Assembly: GCA_900769965.1 (NCBI GenBank)
Contig: CAAGIQ010000197.1
Location: 1 to 17,302, forward strand
DNA length: 17,302 bases
Direction: 5' to 3'
Origin: Bacilli bacterium
GTDB taxonomy: Bacteria; Bacillota_I; Bacilli_A; RFN20; CAG-288
Shown in pieces: positions 1 to 7,278 of the stretch (positions are counted from its first letter, which is position 1; each line of letters opens with the position of its first letter). Under the pieces are notes generated by a model. It was not told where the DNA came from and searched no databases. It saw only the letters and a program-made list of their open reading frames with translations. Position numbers and translations under genes: made by a program.

Positions 1-33
1 AGGTGTTAACTTCAATCAGTAAATCTCTTTTTT

Positions 34-54
34 CATAGAATTCTATGTTTTTTT
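34..54 (+). terminator. Weak palindromic hairpin followed by a T run
   Basis: Positions 34-47 (CATAGAATTCTATG) are a perfect 14-bp palindrome, which can fold as a 5-bp stem with an AATT loop. Seven T residues follow at 48-54. This is the shape of a weak intrinsic terminator for a plus-strand gene lying left of the window. The stem is short and AT-rich, so it could also be an operator or chance. Nothing else recognisable lies between 55 and 146. Confidence 0.3.
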
Positions 55-146
55 AGAATAACAAAAACATTTTTAAAAAATAATATTAAAAATTCTATAT
101 TTACTAAAGAACGCAAAGCGAAAAGCGAAGACAATCTATTATTTAT

Positions 147-181
147 AAAAATCCCTAATAGGTTTCATCTAAGTATCAAGC
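147..181. repeat. 35-bp direct repeat, left copy
   Basis: This 35-bp stretch begins AAAAATCCCTAATAGG and ends AAGTATCAAGC. It recurs in the same orientation at 1718-1752 with only two adjacent differences (TC against CT, near its middle). The pair brackets the ATPase gene, its promoter and its terminator. In this left copy AATCCCTAA (150-158) is also matched by TTAGGGATT at 185-193, giving a 9-bp stem. A T-rich tail follows the stem in the minus-strand direction, so the copy could act as a second terminator behind the ATPase gene. I do not recognise the family of this repeat. Confidence 0.8.
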
Positions 182-192
182 CCGTTAGGGAT

Positions 193-231
193 TAAAAAAC
201 AGTGAACAAATGATGAATAAAATGTCACTGT
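193..231 (-). terminator. Intrinsic terminator of the ATPase gene
   Basis: ACAGTGA (199-205) pairs with TCACTGT (225-231), a perfect 7-bp stem with a 19-nt loop. It is followed in the minus direction by a run of T (the A run at 193-198 on the plus strand). It starts 9 bp after the stop codon of the minus-strand ATPase gene. T residues also follow the stem on the plus strand, so it may work in both directions. Confidence 0.7.
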
Positions 232-239
232 TTTTTATT

Positions 240-1601
240 TTATAAGCAAAATGTCATATATGCTGGAATGCAAATAATTCCATCATCTCTAATTGATAGA
301 TTTTTTGGGTGAATAATATACGAATTAGAAATTCTCTTTTTGAATGTTAAATTGAATTTTTCAAGAGAAGTAGTTGTATATTTTTTTGACGATTTCACTT
401 CAATAGGAGATATCTTTACATTTGTTTTGTCACCACTAATAATTATGAAGTCAATCTCGATATCATTTCTATGTTTATCTTCGTTATAATGATTGTAAAA
501 ATACAATTTATGTCCCGATGCTACAAGCATTTGTGCGATTATATTTTCATAAAGCATTCCTTTATTTACAGATAGTTTATCTTGAAGAATAGATGAATAG
601 ATACTTTTTGCCACTTCTGGATATTCATCAAAAGCATGAGAGAATAAAAGACCAGTATCGCTCATATAGCATTTTATATATGTTCTATCTTCTGTCAATG
701 ATAAACCAACATTAGGATCATTGCTAGAAAAGCACTCATTGCAAATCATTGAATCTGCTAACCAAAAGAACGTTTCTTCATAGGCAATAGCTCTATTTGT
801 AGTATCTAAAGAATTTATTTTTACTCTTTTCTCGTGACTAGATAAGAATCCTGGAATTCTATCGTAAATCGATAAAACTTTTGATTGGTAGTTTTGATCA
901 ATTTTCATTATGTCGTTTCTATAAGTTTTAAGGATTTCTCTTTTTTCCTCATCGACATTTTCAAATTGCTTATTATCTTCAATATAAGCACTTACTACTT
1001 TAGGCATTCCTCCTACTAAAAGATATTGTTTAAATAAAAACATTGCTTTTTTATGTAATGGCTCTAAAAGTGGTTTTTTATCATTAAAACATTGTTTTAT
1101 GTAATCAATTATTCTATCTTCTCCAAGTGCCCATGAAAATTCTTCAAAATCCATAGGGTACATTTGGATAGATTTTTCTTCTGAAGGTATTAAAATATCT
1201 TTTGTGTTTTCTTTGATAGAAATTAAAGAACCAGTTTCAATATAATCATATCTTCCATCTTTGACCAAGTGCTTAATTGCTTCACGCGCCCTTGGAAAAC
1301 TTTGTACTTCATCAAAAATCAGTAAAGACTCTCTCTTGTATAAAGTTACTCCATACTCAAGTGAAATCATTAAGAATAATGAATCTAAATCGTTTAAAAA
1401 ACTATTAAAGCCTTCTTTTATAGAAGGAGATGCTTTTGAAAAGTCAATCAAAACATAACTTTTATAATTGTTTTTTCCAAATTCTTCTGCGATTGTTGAT
1501 TTACCAATACGACGTGCACCTTCAATTAATATTGCCTTTGTTCCATTTGATTTGGTTTTCCAATCTAACAATTTATTGTATATTTTTCTTTTAAAAATCA
1601 T
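240..1601 (-). CDS. AAA ATPase with C-terminal DUF4143 domain
   Basis: This 453-residue protein belongs to the large ATP-binding family with an AAA_14 domain followed by DUF4143. Residues 27-36 (EGARRIGKST) are the Walker A loop, 93-99 (LLIFDEV) Walker B, and ETGSL near 122-126 fits a sensor position. The second half has typical DUF4143 marks: GGMPKVV (197-203), SDTGLL (314-319), YENIIAQ (351-357), then D384 and E401-x-K403. The last three resemble a PD-(D/E)XK nuclease-like fold. The length is normal for the family. The start is fixed by GGGAGGT seven bases upstream. It stands alone, with its own promoter and terminator, between two 35-bp direct repeats, and its codons look more A/T-ending than those of the neighbouring operons, which suggests acquisition. 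The family is widespread in gut Firmicutes and Bacteroidetes, but its cellular role is poorly known and I assign none. Confidence 0.9.
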   Translation of the reverse strand: MIFKRKIYNKLLDWKTKSNGTKAILIEGARRIGKSTIAEEFGKNNYKSYVLIDFSKASPSIKEGFNSFLNDLDSLFLMISLEYGVTLYKRESLLIFDEVQSFPRAREAIKHLVKDGRYDYIETGSLISIKENTKDILIPSEEKSIQMYPMDFEEFSWALGEDRIIDYIKQCFNDKKPLLEPLHKKAMFLFKQYLLVGGMPKVVSAYIEDNKQFENVDEEKREILKTYRNDIMKIDQNYQSKVLSIYDRIPGFLSSHEKRVKINSLDTTNRAIAYEETFFWLADSMICNECFSSNDPNVGLSLTEDRTYIKCYMSDTGLLFSHAFDEYPEVAKSIYSSILQDKLSVNKGMLYENIIAQMLVASGHKLYFYNHYNEDKHRNDIEIDFIIISGDKTNVKISPIEVKSSKKYTTTSLEKFNLTFKKRISNSYIIHPKNLSIRDDGIICIPAYMTFCL

Positions 1602-1627
1602 AAAAGCGACCTCCCATACATAATATT

Positions 1628-1640
1628 TTGCAAATACGCA
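1628..1640. repeat. Promoter iteron 1 (TTGCAAATACGCA)
   Basis: First of three 13-bp repeats starting at 1628, 1661 and 1694, exactly 33 bp apart. This copy differs from the other two at one base. It lies just downstream of the -10 box of the ATPase promoter, at about +1 to +12, so a bound protein would be expected to block initiation. Confidence 0.75.
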
Positions 1641-1674
1641 CTATAATTATAGGTGAAAAATTGCAATTACGCAA
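1641..1674 (-). promoter_or_regulatory. Promoter of the ATPase gene
   Basis: On the minus strand a TATAAT box (plus positions 1646-1651) lies 17 bp downstream of TTGCGT (1669-1674), a weak -35 inside iteron 2. Predicted transcription begins near 1639, about 38 bases before the start codon at 1601. The -10 sits in a perfect 12-bp palindrome, CTATAATTATAG (1641-1652). Confidence 0.6.
1661..1673. repeat. Promoter iteron 2 (TTGCAATTACGCA)
   Basis: Second iteron, overlapping the -35 element. With the next base it forms an interrupted inverted repeat, TTGC-N6-GCAA (1661-1674), a form often seen in binding sites for dimeric regulators. Confidence 0.75.
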
Positions 1675-1693
1675 GTATATTTCATTGGGAAAA

Positions 1694-1706
1694 TTGCAAT
1701 TACGCA
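1694..1706. repeat. Promoter iteron 3 (TTGCAATTACGCA)
   Basis: Third iteron, identical to copy 2 over 13 bp and 33 bp from it. A minus-strand TATTAT box (1706-1711) adjoins it, just as TATACT (1674-1679) adjoins copy 2. Each unit therefore carries a -10-like hexamer, but only the first has a usable -35. The 35-bp direct repeat begins 11 bp to the right. Confidence 0.75.
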
Positions 1707-1717
1707 TAATACATTAA

Positions 1718-1752
1718 AAAAATCCCTAATAGGTTTCACTTAAGTATCAAGC
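1718..1752. repeat. 35-bp direct repeat, right copy
   Basis: Matches 147-181 at 33 of 35 positions in the same orientation, with starts 1571 bp apart. Unlike the left copy it lacks the complementary TTAGGGATT arm and runs into T-rich sequence. The rest of the gap up to 1858 shows only a weak 6-bp hairpin (AGATGG at 1766-1771 with CCATCT at 1782-1787) and no gene. Confidence 0.8.
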
Positions 1753-1854
1753 TTTTTTCATTTTTAGATGGAGTAAAAATCCCATCTTTGAAGATAATTT
1801 ATAAAAATTGAGCGAATTATAATCATTATTCTAATGTACAGTTTTTCAATTTTT

Positions 1855-1883
1855 TTAAAAGTGTCCAATAGTAGTGGACACTT
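1855..1883 (-). terminator. Likely terminator of the gdpP-rlmH operon
   Basis: AAGTGTCCA (1859-1867) pairs perfectly with TGGACACTT (1875-1883) around a 7-nt loop. In the minus direction the stem is followed by a short T stretch and then A residues. It lies 48 bp past the rlmH stop codon. The stem is strong but the T tract is short, so termination may be incomplete. Confidence 0.55.
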
Positions 1884-1931
1884 CGTTTCATTTAGAATTA
1901 GACCATTTGTTTATAAAGAAATTCAAATGTA

Positions 1932-2414
1932 TCACTTATGATAAGTTTCGTTAGAGTTTATTTTAAATGCTCTATATACCTGTTCTAAAATTAATAACAA
2001 GGTTTGAGGATGAGTAAAAGTCATCTCGGATAAACTAAGTCTGTAATCTACAAAAGCTCTAACTTCATCAGATATTCCATAGGAACTTCCAATGATGAAA
2101 GACAAAGAAGAATATCCTTTTAAAGCGATATCGTTAAGTTTATTAGCAAAAGCAACAGAGTCTAAAGACTTGCCATGTAAATCTAAAAGAATCTTGTAAT
2201 CGGTACTCTTAACCGCCTTAATTATTCTTTTTCCTTCTTCTAACAGAGCTTTATTAACTTCCGCTTCCTTGTACACCAAAGGAAGAGGACTCTCTTCGAT
2301 AAAGTTAATACTGACGTTAGCGTAGTGAGATATTCTTTCTTTATATATAGAAAAAGCCTCTTTTAAATAAGGCTCTTTAACCTTGCCCACTAGATAAAAA
2401 TTAATCTTGATCAT
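1932..2414 (-). CDS. rlmH: 23S rRNA pseudouridine(1915) N3-methyltransferase RlmH
   Basis: RlmH is a small SPOUT-family enzyme that uses S-adenosylmethionine to methylate pseudouridine 1915 in helix 69 of 23S rRNA on the assembled ribosome. The protein begins MIKINFYLVGKVKEPYLKEAF, close to the usual family start. It has the SAM-binding glycine loop FIIGSSYGIS and ends with a typical LEQVYRAFKINSNETYHK-like tail. I choose the ATG at 2414 (160 residues, the usual family length) over the in-frame GTG at 2423, because it gives the canonical N-terminus. The only ribosome binding site is a weak GGTGG. The start lies 14 bp inside the end of walJ, so translation is probably coupled. It is the last gene of the operon. 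Confidence 0.93.
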   Translation of the reverse strand: MIKINFYLVGKVKEPYLKEAFSIYKERISHYANVSINFIEESPLPLVYKEAEVNKALLEEGKRIIKAVKSTDYKILLDLHGKSLDSVAFANKLNDIALKGYSSLSFIIGSSYGISDEVRAFVDYRLSLSEMTFTHPQTLLLILEQVYRAFKINSNETYHK

Positions 2415-3162
2415 CTTTACCACCGCTAACTACATAGTTAACAGAAGCGCATCTTAATAGAAGAGAAGGTCTCTCCCCTTTTTGCGTATAGATGACTTCG
2501 TTAAAGGTATTTAAAGCAATTTCTTCAGTATTACATTCTTCAGAGATATGAGCTAGGTTTACTTCTTTAGTGTTGCTTCCTATAAGATTAGAAAGGTAAT
2601 AGCTTGCAGCAACATTATCTAGATGGCCCTTATCTGAAGCGATACGCTTAATAAGATAAGGTGGACGAGAAGACTCATAAAGCATCTTAGTATCGTGATT
2701 CGACTCAAAGATGTAATAAGTTTTATTATCGATAAATCTCAATGTTCTTTCAGGAATATATCCGGTATCTGTAAGGTAAACTAAAGACTCATCCCCATCT
2801 TCGAATAAAAATCCAACCGAAGGAGCATCGTGAGAAAGAGTTAAGGTAGTAACAACTGTTTCTCCGAAAATCATCTTTCTAAAAGGAACTAGATAATGGT
2901 CTTTAGGAAGTTCCTCTTTCAAGACGTTAATCGACGCAAACCACTTCTCTTCAGGAATGAATTTGATACCTGAAATGTGATCGGAATGAGAATGAGTTAC
3001 TAACAAGTAATCGATATCTTCTATACCTTTTCCGCACGTTGCTAATCTAGAAACTAGTAGCTTTTTTGTAATCCCACAATCGATAAGGAAATTTCCACCT
3101 CTTGTACACACTAAAGTGGAGTTCCCTCTTGAACCCGAGGATAAAATGAAATATTTCATCAA
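2401..3162 (-). CDS. walJ: WalJ/YycJ-like metallo-beta-lactamase-fold hydrolase
   Basis: This 253-residue protein has the metal-binding signature of the metallo-beta-lactamase fold: H57-S-H59-S-D61-H62 in the stretch VTHSHSDHISG, then H111, D132, H156, H180 and H205. The opening FILSSGSRGNSTLV matches the start of YycJ/WalJ proteins, which are predicted phosphodiesterases or nucleases and in Bacillus are linked to the WalRK cell-wall system and to DNA metabolism. The start overlaps the dnaB stop codon (ATGATG over TGA), with AAGGAGA upstream. Either of the two adjacent ATGs could be used. In typical Bacilli the gene follows walRKHI; here it directly follows dnaB and no Wal kinase or regulator is in the window. 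Which substrate it acts on cannot be told from the sequence. Confidence 0.87.
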   Translation of the reverse strand: MMKYFILSSGSRGNSTLVCTRGGNFLIDCGITKKLLVSRLATCGKGIEDIDYLLVTHSHSDHISGIKFIPEEKWFASINVLKEELPKDHYLVPFRKMIFGETVVTTLTLSHDAPSVGFLFEDGDESLVYLTDTGYIPERTLRFIDNKTYYIFESNHDTKMLYESSRPPYLIKRIASDKGHLDNVAASYYLSNLIGSNTKEVNLAHISEECNTEEIALNTFNEVIYTQKGERPSLLLRCASVNYVVSGGKDDQD

Positions 3163-4592
3163 TATTCTCCTTCATCCTCATCAGCAGCAACTTCAAATCT
3201 ACAAGTGTCTTTAAAGAATATGAATCTTACGCGACCTAAACGACCATTTCTATTCTTGGAGATGTTTAAAACGACATCGCTCACCGAATCGACTGAAGAT
3301 TGAGTTTCTCCTTCAAGAGGTGGATCTTGAGGAGCTTCATCGTCTTTTTTGTCTTGATAATAGTCTTTTCTATATAGGAACATAACTTGGTCTGCATCTT
3401 GTTCGATAGCACCTGAATCTCTAATATCTGATAAGCCAGGTCCCTTCTCTGGATGTTTATCGACTTCTCTAGACACCTGGGAAAGCGCGAGAACTGGAAC
3501 TTGAAGATCCTTAGCTAAGAATTTAAGTCCACGAGAAATCTCCGCTACTTCCTGTTGTCTATTCCCTTGATTACCCTTTGAAGGAGAAGTAATTAAACCG
3601 ATATAGTCGATGACGATCAAGGCTAAATCTGGATGTTTAGCTTTTAATTTTCTCGCTTTAGATTGAATATCTATAAGCTTTAAAGCTGCAGTATCATCGA
3701 TCATAAGTTTTTCTTTTCTTACCATTTCGATCGCAGCGTTTAAGTTATATTCATCTGATCCTTTAGTAAAGAAACCATCTTGCAAAGAAGCGAAATTCAT
3801 CGCCTTTATCTTATTGGTAGTGAGTTGAGACTCGTTAGATAATATACGTAAAAGGATCTGCTCAGCTGACATTTCTAGAGAGAAAATACCAACAGTTTTA
3901 CCTTGTTTTGCAACTCTTTGAGCAATATTTAAAGCGAAAGCAGTCTTACCTACTGAAGGACGAGCACCAAGGATAATTAAGTCTGTTGGTTGTAAGCCAC
4001 CTGTGATTTTATCTAAAGCTGGATATTGAGTTGGAAAGCCAGTAAGATAAGGAGCGGTTAAATTAAGCTCTTTTCTTCTATTCTTAACTTCTTCGATCTC
4101 TTTACCTAAAGATTTAATAACTTCGCTAGTACTTCTAAAATCAGATACTCTTCTCTTCTCGGTTACTTTAATAAGCTTGCTTTCAGCATCACCGACAAAG
4201 TCAGCAATATCTTCGATAGACTTTGTTTCATAGTCGTTTTTAATCTTATCAAAGCATTCGAAAAGGTGTCTAACTAACGACTTATCTTGAACGAGATGAA
4301 TATATTCGTTTATCTCATCGCTTAAAGGAGTAAGAACGCTAGCTTGTAAGATATATTCGCTGCCACCAACTTGGTTAAGCATCTTTTTCGAAGTCAAAAA
4401 CTCGATGAATAACTGAGCGTTAGAAGTTGAGTTATTCTGACGGAAAGCACAGATTTCATTAAAAAGAATCTGGTGCGGTTTTATCATAAAATCTTCAGCT
4501 TTTAAAGCACCTATCACCTTGAAATAAATCTGATCGGAGCTGACCATACCACCGATGATCGCTTTTTCAATTTCGTTTAATTCTTCGTTCAT
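3159..4592 (-). CDS. dnaB: Replicative DNA helicase DnaB (DnaC of Bacillus)
   Basis: This is the hexameric helicase that unwinds DNA at the replication fork. The 477-residue protein has the N-terminal helical domain (about 5-105), a linker, and the RecA-like motor from about 180. Walker A is GARPSVGKT (209-217), the catalytic glutamate E240 sits in FSLEMS, Walker B is LIVIDY ending at D329-Y330, Q372 lies in ALSQVSR, and the arginine-finger region is SKNRNG (445-450). No intein or frameshift is visible. A long acidic segment, about residues 410-437, separates YRKDYY from DVVLNISK and looks longer than usual. The ATG overlaps the rplI stop codon by the ATGA arrangement, and the TGA stop overlaps the walJ start. 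This order, rplI then the helicase gene, is standard in Firmicutes. Confidence 0.96.
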   Translation of the reverse strand: MNEELNEIEKAIIGGMVSSDQIYFKVIGALKAEDFMIKPHQILFNEICAFRQNNSTSNAQLFIEFLTSKKMLNQVGGSEYILQASVLTPLSDEINEYIHLVQDKSLVRHLFECFDKIKNDYETKSIEDIADFVGDAESKLIKVTEKRRVSDFRSTSEVIKSLGKEIEEVKNRRKELNLTAPYLTGFPTQYPALDKITGGLQPTDLIILGARPSVGKTAFALNIAQRVAKQGKTVGIFSLEMSAEQILLRILSNESQLTTNKIKAMNFASLQDGFFTKGSDEYNLNAAIEMVRKEKLMIDDTAALKLIDIQSKARKLKAKHPDLALIVIDYIGLITSPSKGNQGNRQQEVAEISRGLKFLAKDLQVPVLALSQVSREVDKHPEKGPGLSDIRDSGAIEQDADQVMFLYRKDYYQDKKDDEAPQDPPLEGETQSSVDSVSDVVLNISKNRNGRLGRVRFIFFKDTCRFEVAADEDEGEY

Positions 4593-5041
4593 TTTTTCTT
4601 CTCTTTCACTCTGACTTTAACAGTTCCGATAACATCTTTAAAAAGTTCAATTCTTAAATTTGTTATTCCAAAACAGTTAACTAGATAGTGGTCGATAAAC
4701 TTTCTTTTATCTATAACAATTCCGTATTTTGATTTTAAATCTTCGGCGATGGTTTTATTTGAAACTGTACCGATCATCGCTCCGTTTTTACCGATGTTAG
4801 CTTCGTAAACTAGTTCGATAGAATCTAGTTTAGATTTCATCTCTAAAGCCTCTTTTCTAAGTTCTTCCTGGCGAAGGGCTTCTTCCTCTTTCTCCTTTTG
4901 GAACTCTTTTAATGTCTGCTCGTTCCATCTTTTTCCATAACCTTTTGGAATGACGAAGTTAGCAGCATAGCCATCGGAAATCTCGACGATTTCACCTCTT
5001 TTACCAACTTTGTTCAAATCTTTTATCATCAATACTTTCAT
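4589..5041 (-). CDS. rplI: 50S ribosomal protein L9
   Basis: L9 binds domain V of 23S rRNA near the L1 stalk and helps keep the reading frame. The 150-residue protein has the N-terminal RNA-binding domain with GKRGEIVEISDGYAANFVIP, a long charged connecting helix (about 45-75, rich in K and E), and a C-terminal domain. I start it at the ATG at 5041, giving MKVLMIKDL as in other L9 proteins, rather than an in-frame ATG 15 bases upstream. GGAG lies six bases before the chosen start. The gdpP stop at 5043-5045 is one base away, so the two genes are almost certainly cotranscribed and translationally coupled. Confidence 0.95.
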   Translation of the reverse strand: MKVLMIKDLNKVGKRGEIVEISDGYAANFVIPKGYGKRWNEQTLKEFQKEKEEEALRQEELRKEALEMKSKLDSIELVYEANIGKNGAMIGTVSNKTIAEDLKSKYGIVIDKRKFIDHYLVNCFGITNLRIELFKDVIGTVKVRVKEKKK

Positions 5042-5042
5042 A

Positions 5043-7070
5043 TTAATCTCCTTCATCTTCGTGCTTTCTATCGCTGCTCATGGCATCTTTAAGATATTCA
5101 TCTAGCACGTGTTTCAATTTGTTTTCAGCTTCCTCAATAGTAACATTTTCTAGTTTGCAAGCCGCAGCTGAAAAATGGCCGCCACCACCTAATTTCTGCA
5201 TCAATAATTCGCAGTTAACACTTCCATCGCTTCGAGAAGAGATATTGACATCGTCTTCGCTTGTCTTACCGATAGCAAAGCAAACTTGAGTACCTTGAAC
5301 ATCTCTTAACTCGTTACAAACGATTGCCAAAAGGGTGGTATTAACTAAGTCTTCTTCTGGAGATTTAACGATGATTACTCCGTTTTCTGGCATCTCTAAA
5401 CTGGAGATTATCTTGCTCTTTAAAGCGAAAGTTTCATAGCTTTCTTTTAAAAGATCCCTAGCTTTAACTTCATCCGCTCCTAATCTAGATAAGATGATAC
5501 TAGCTTCATGAGTACCTATAGAAGTGTGCATCTTGAAGTTAGTAGTATCTAGATATATTCCCGCTAACATCAAAGTAGCGATTTCACTTGAGATATTCAT
5601 CTTAAACGAGTAGGAATCGAAGTATAAAGATAGTAGCTCACAGGTCGAAGAAGCTGAAGAATCGATGTGTTCGAACACCACGCTATCGAAAGCATCATCG
5701 GTTTTTCTATGGTGATCGATAATAGCAATCTTATTATCTCCACCTAGATATAACTCAGGGTAGATCGATAACTCAGGTTTGTTGTGATCGACAACAACTA
5801 TTAATGCATCTTTCTTTTTGATTTCATTAGCAGTTTTAAACGAGACGAAAACTTCATCGAAGAAATAGGAAGGAAGCATAGTTCTAATAGCTAGATCTGC
5901 AGTCTTTTCGACCGCTTCATCAGAATAGATGATACGAGCGTTAATAGAATTATTTATACTCTTGCAGATGGTGTATACACCTAAACAAGCACCGATAGCA
6001 TCGACATCAGCGTAGTTATGAGGAACTATAAGAACGTTAGTTTGATTCGCTAAGGAAGCCGCAAAGGATCTCGCAAAAGTCTTAATCTTAACTTTAGAAG
6101 TTGAGAAGCGAGATTCGCTATTACCTCCACCTAAGAAGACCATGTTAGCGCCGAAAGGAGATATAACGCACTGGTTACCACCTCTAGACAAAGCGACATC
6201 GAGAGCGGAAGAAGCAAGCTCATTGATCTTGGTATAGTCTTCGGCTCCAAAGCCAACACCTATAGAAAGAGTAAGACCAATCTTTTCAAAAGACGAGGCG
6301 AAAGAGCCTACTAATGAGAACTTATCTTCCATCAAGCTCTTATACTTTTTCTTCGTCATCAAGAAGAAATAGAAATCGTCATCGATAACTTTTAGTACGG
6401 TATCTTTGTTCTTGAAGTATTCGGTAATAACTCTTCTAATATCGGAGATAATCTGCGATTTACCATATTCATCAGTACTTGGAATGTCGCTGAAATTATC
6501 GACGCTTATATAACCTAATACGAGAGATTGGTTATCAGAATATACCAAGGCGTTCTCAAATTTAGTGGTGTCTTTCAAGATGAAAAGGTTAGCGGCTTTT
6601 AAGAATTTAACATCGTAACACTTATCGTTAAACACGAAAGAAGAATTCTCTTTCTTTTTAACTCCAAAGAACTCGCCAAAAGCTTTATCGATGTCTCTGA
6701 CATTCTTATCGATGAAGTTAAATCCACGATCTAAAAGAAGATCGCTAATCCAAAGAACAGTTCCGTTTTCATCGGTAACGATCAAGCCGATTTCACCGAA
6801 GTTATACGCGGCTTCAACATCGCTTCCAATGATATGTGAAGCCTTTAAATCGGATATATTTCTATTTCCAACCATCTTGTAGCTGATAACAATATTCGAA
6901 AACAACCAAACTAAGATAATCAAAGCGAAGCAAGTTATAGATCCAAAGAAGATCAAATCTCTATATTCTAAAAACAAGTAATCTAAAACGAGAGCCCCTG
7001 CAACAAATAAAGCCCCTAAAATAAACAGAATCCACGATGTACGTTTTAAAAGCGAATTAATCTTTTTCAT
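5043..7070 (-). CDS. gdpP: Cyclic-di-AMP phosphodiesterase GdpP (YybT)
   Basis: GdpP is a membrane-bound DHH/DHHA1 enzyme that hydrolyses c-di-AMP to pApA, controlling potassium, turgor and wall homeostasis. The 675-residue protein has two membrane helices (about 13-33 and 39-62), a PAS-like domain (about 85-165), a degenerate GGDEF domain (about 180-305, ending SRGGNQ), then the catalytic part. Metal ligands are H351, D355, D357, D428, the D452-H453-H454 motif and D508. The DHHA1 substrate loop GGGGH is at 628-632. All expected catalytic residues are present and the length is normal. GGAGG seven bases upstream fixes the start. It is the first gene of the operon, behind a good promoter. Adjacency to rplI and dnaB is the standard Firmicutes arrangement. 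Confidence 0.95.
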   Translation of the reverse strand: MKKINSLLKRTSWILFILGALFVAGALVLDYLFLEYRDLIFFGSITCFALIILVWLFSNIVISYKMVGNRNISDLKASHIIGSDVEAAYNFGEIGLIVTDENGTVLWISDLLLDRGFNFIDKNVRDIDKAFGEFFGVKKKENSSFVFNDKCYDVKFLKAANLFILKDTTKFENALVYSDNQSLVLGYISVDNFSDIPSTDEYGKSQIISDIRRVITEYFKNKDTVLKVIDDDFYFFLMTKKKYKSLMEDKFSLVGSFASSFEKIGLTLSIGVGFGAEDYTKINELASSALDVALSRGGNQCVISPFGANMVFLGGGNSESRFSTSKVKIKTFARSFAASLANQTNVLIVPHNYADVDAIGACLGVYTICKSINNSINARIIYSDEAVEKTADLAIRTMLPSYFFDEVFVSFKTANEIKKKDALIVVVDHNKPELSIYPELYLGGDNKIAIIDHHRKTDDAFDSVVFEHIDSSASSTCELLSLYFDSYSFKMNISSEIATLMLAGIYLDTTNFKMHTSIGTHEASIILSRLGADEVKARDLLKESYETFALKSKIISSLEMPENGVIIVKSPEEDLVNTTLLAIVCNELRDVQGTQVCFAIGKTSEDDVNISSRSDGSVNCELLMQKLGGGGHFSAAACKLENVTIEEAENKLKHVLDEYLKDAMSSDRKHEDEGD

Positions 7071-7104
7071 GTTAAAGCCTCCATTTCTAGGAAGTTATAT
7101 ATAA

Positions 7105-7133
7105 ATTATACAAGAACTATTTATATATTTAAA
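7105..7133 (-). promoter_or_regulatory. Promoter of the gdpP-rplI-dnaB-walJ-rlmH operon
   Basis: On the minus strand a TATAAT box (plus positions 7105-7110) lies 17 bp downstream of TTTAAA (7128-7133). Predicted transcription starts near 7098, about 28 bases before the gdpP ATG. The gap between this and the next promoter (7134-7278) is very AT-rich, with a C6 run at 7254-7259, and no further feature is visible. Confidence 0.65.
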
Positions 7134-7278
7134 TATAAAAGTTCATTTTATAAGTATATTACTGTGCGAGAAAATTAGCAAATTTTTAGATAAATAACAT
7201 TAGATTTAATTAAATTATATTTTATTATTTATCGGGCTTTATTGGATATGCTACCCCCCTAAATATAATAAATTATTA

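Noticed and set aside
1628..1706. Plasmid-type replication iterons
   Set aside because: The spacing resembles iterons, but there is no replication initiator gene or DnaA box nearby, and the repeats sit exactly on a gene promoter.
147..1752. CRISPR-like repeat length of the 35-bp sequences
   Set aside because: Only two copies exist, 1.5 kb apart with a gene between them; there are no spacers, array or cas genes. The CCTATTAGGGATT core is only loosely like some CRISPR repeats.
5080..6882. Plus-strand open frames inside gdpP, and similar ones inside the ATPase and sufU genes
   Set aside because: They lie antisense to well-conserved coding genes, lack ribosome binding sites and have no recognisable protein character.
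7254..7259. C6 run as a phase-variation tract
   Set aside because: It is short, lies outside any gene and is upstream of the chosen promoter; six bases is too short for strong slippage.
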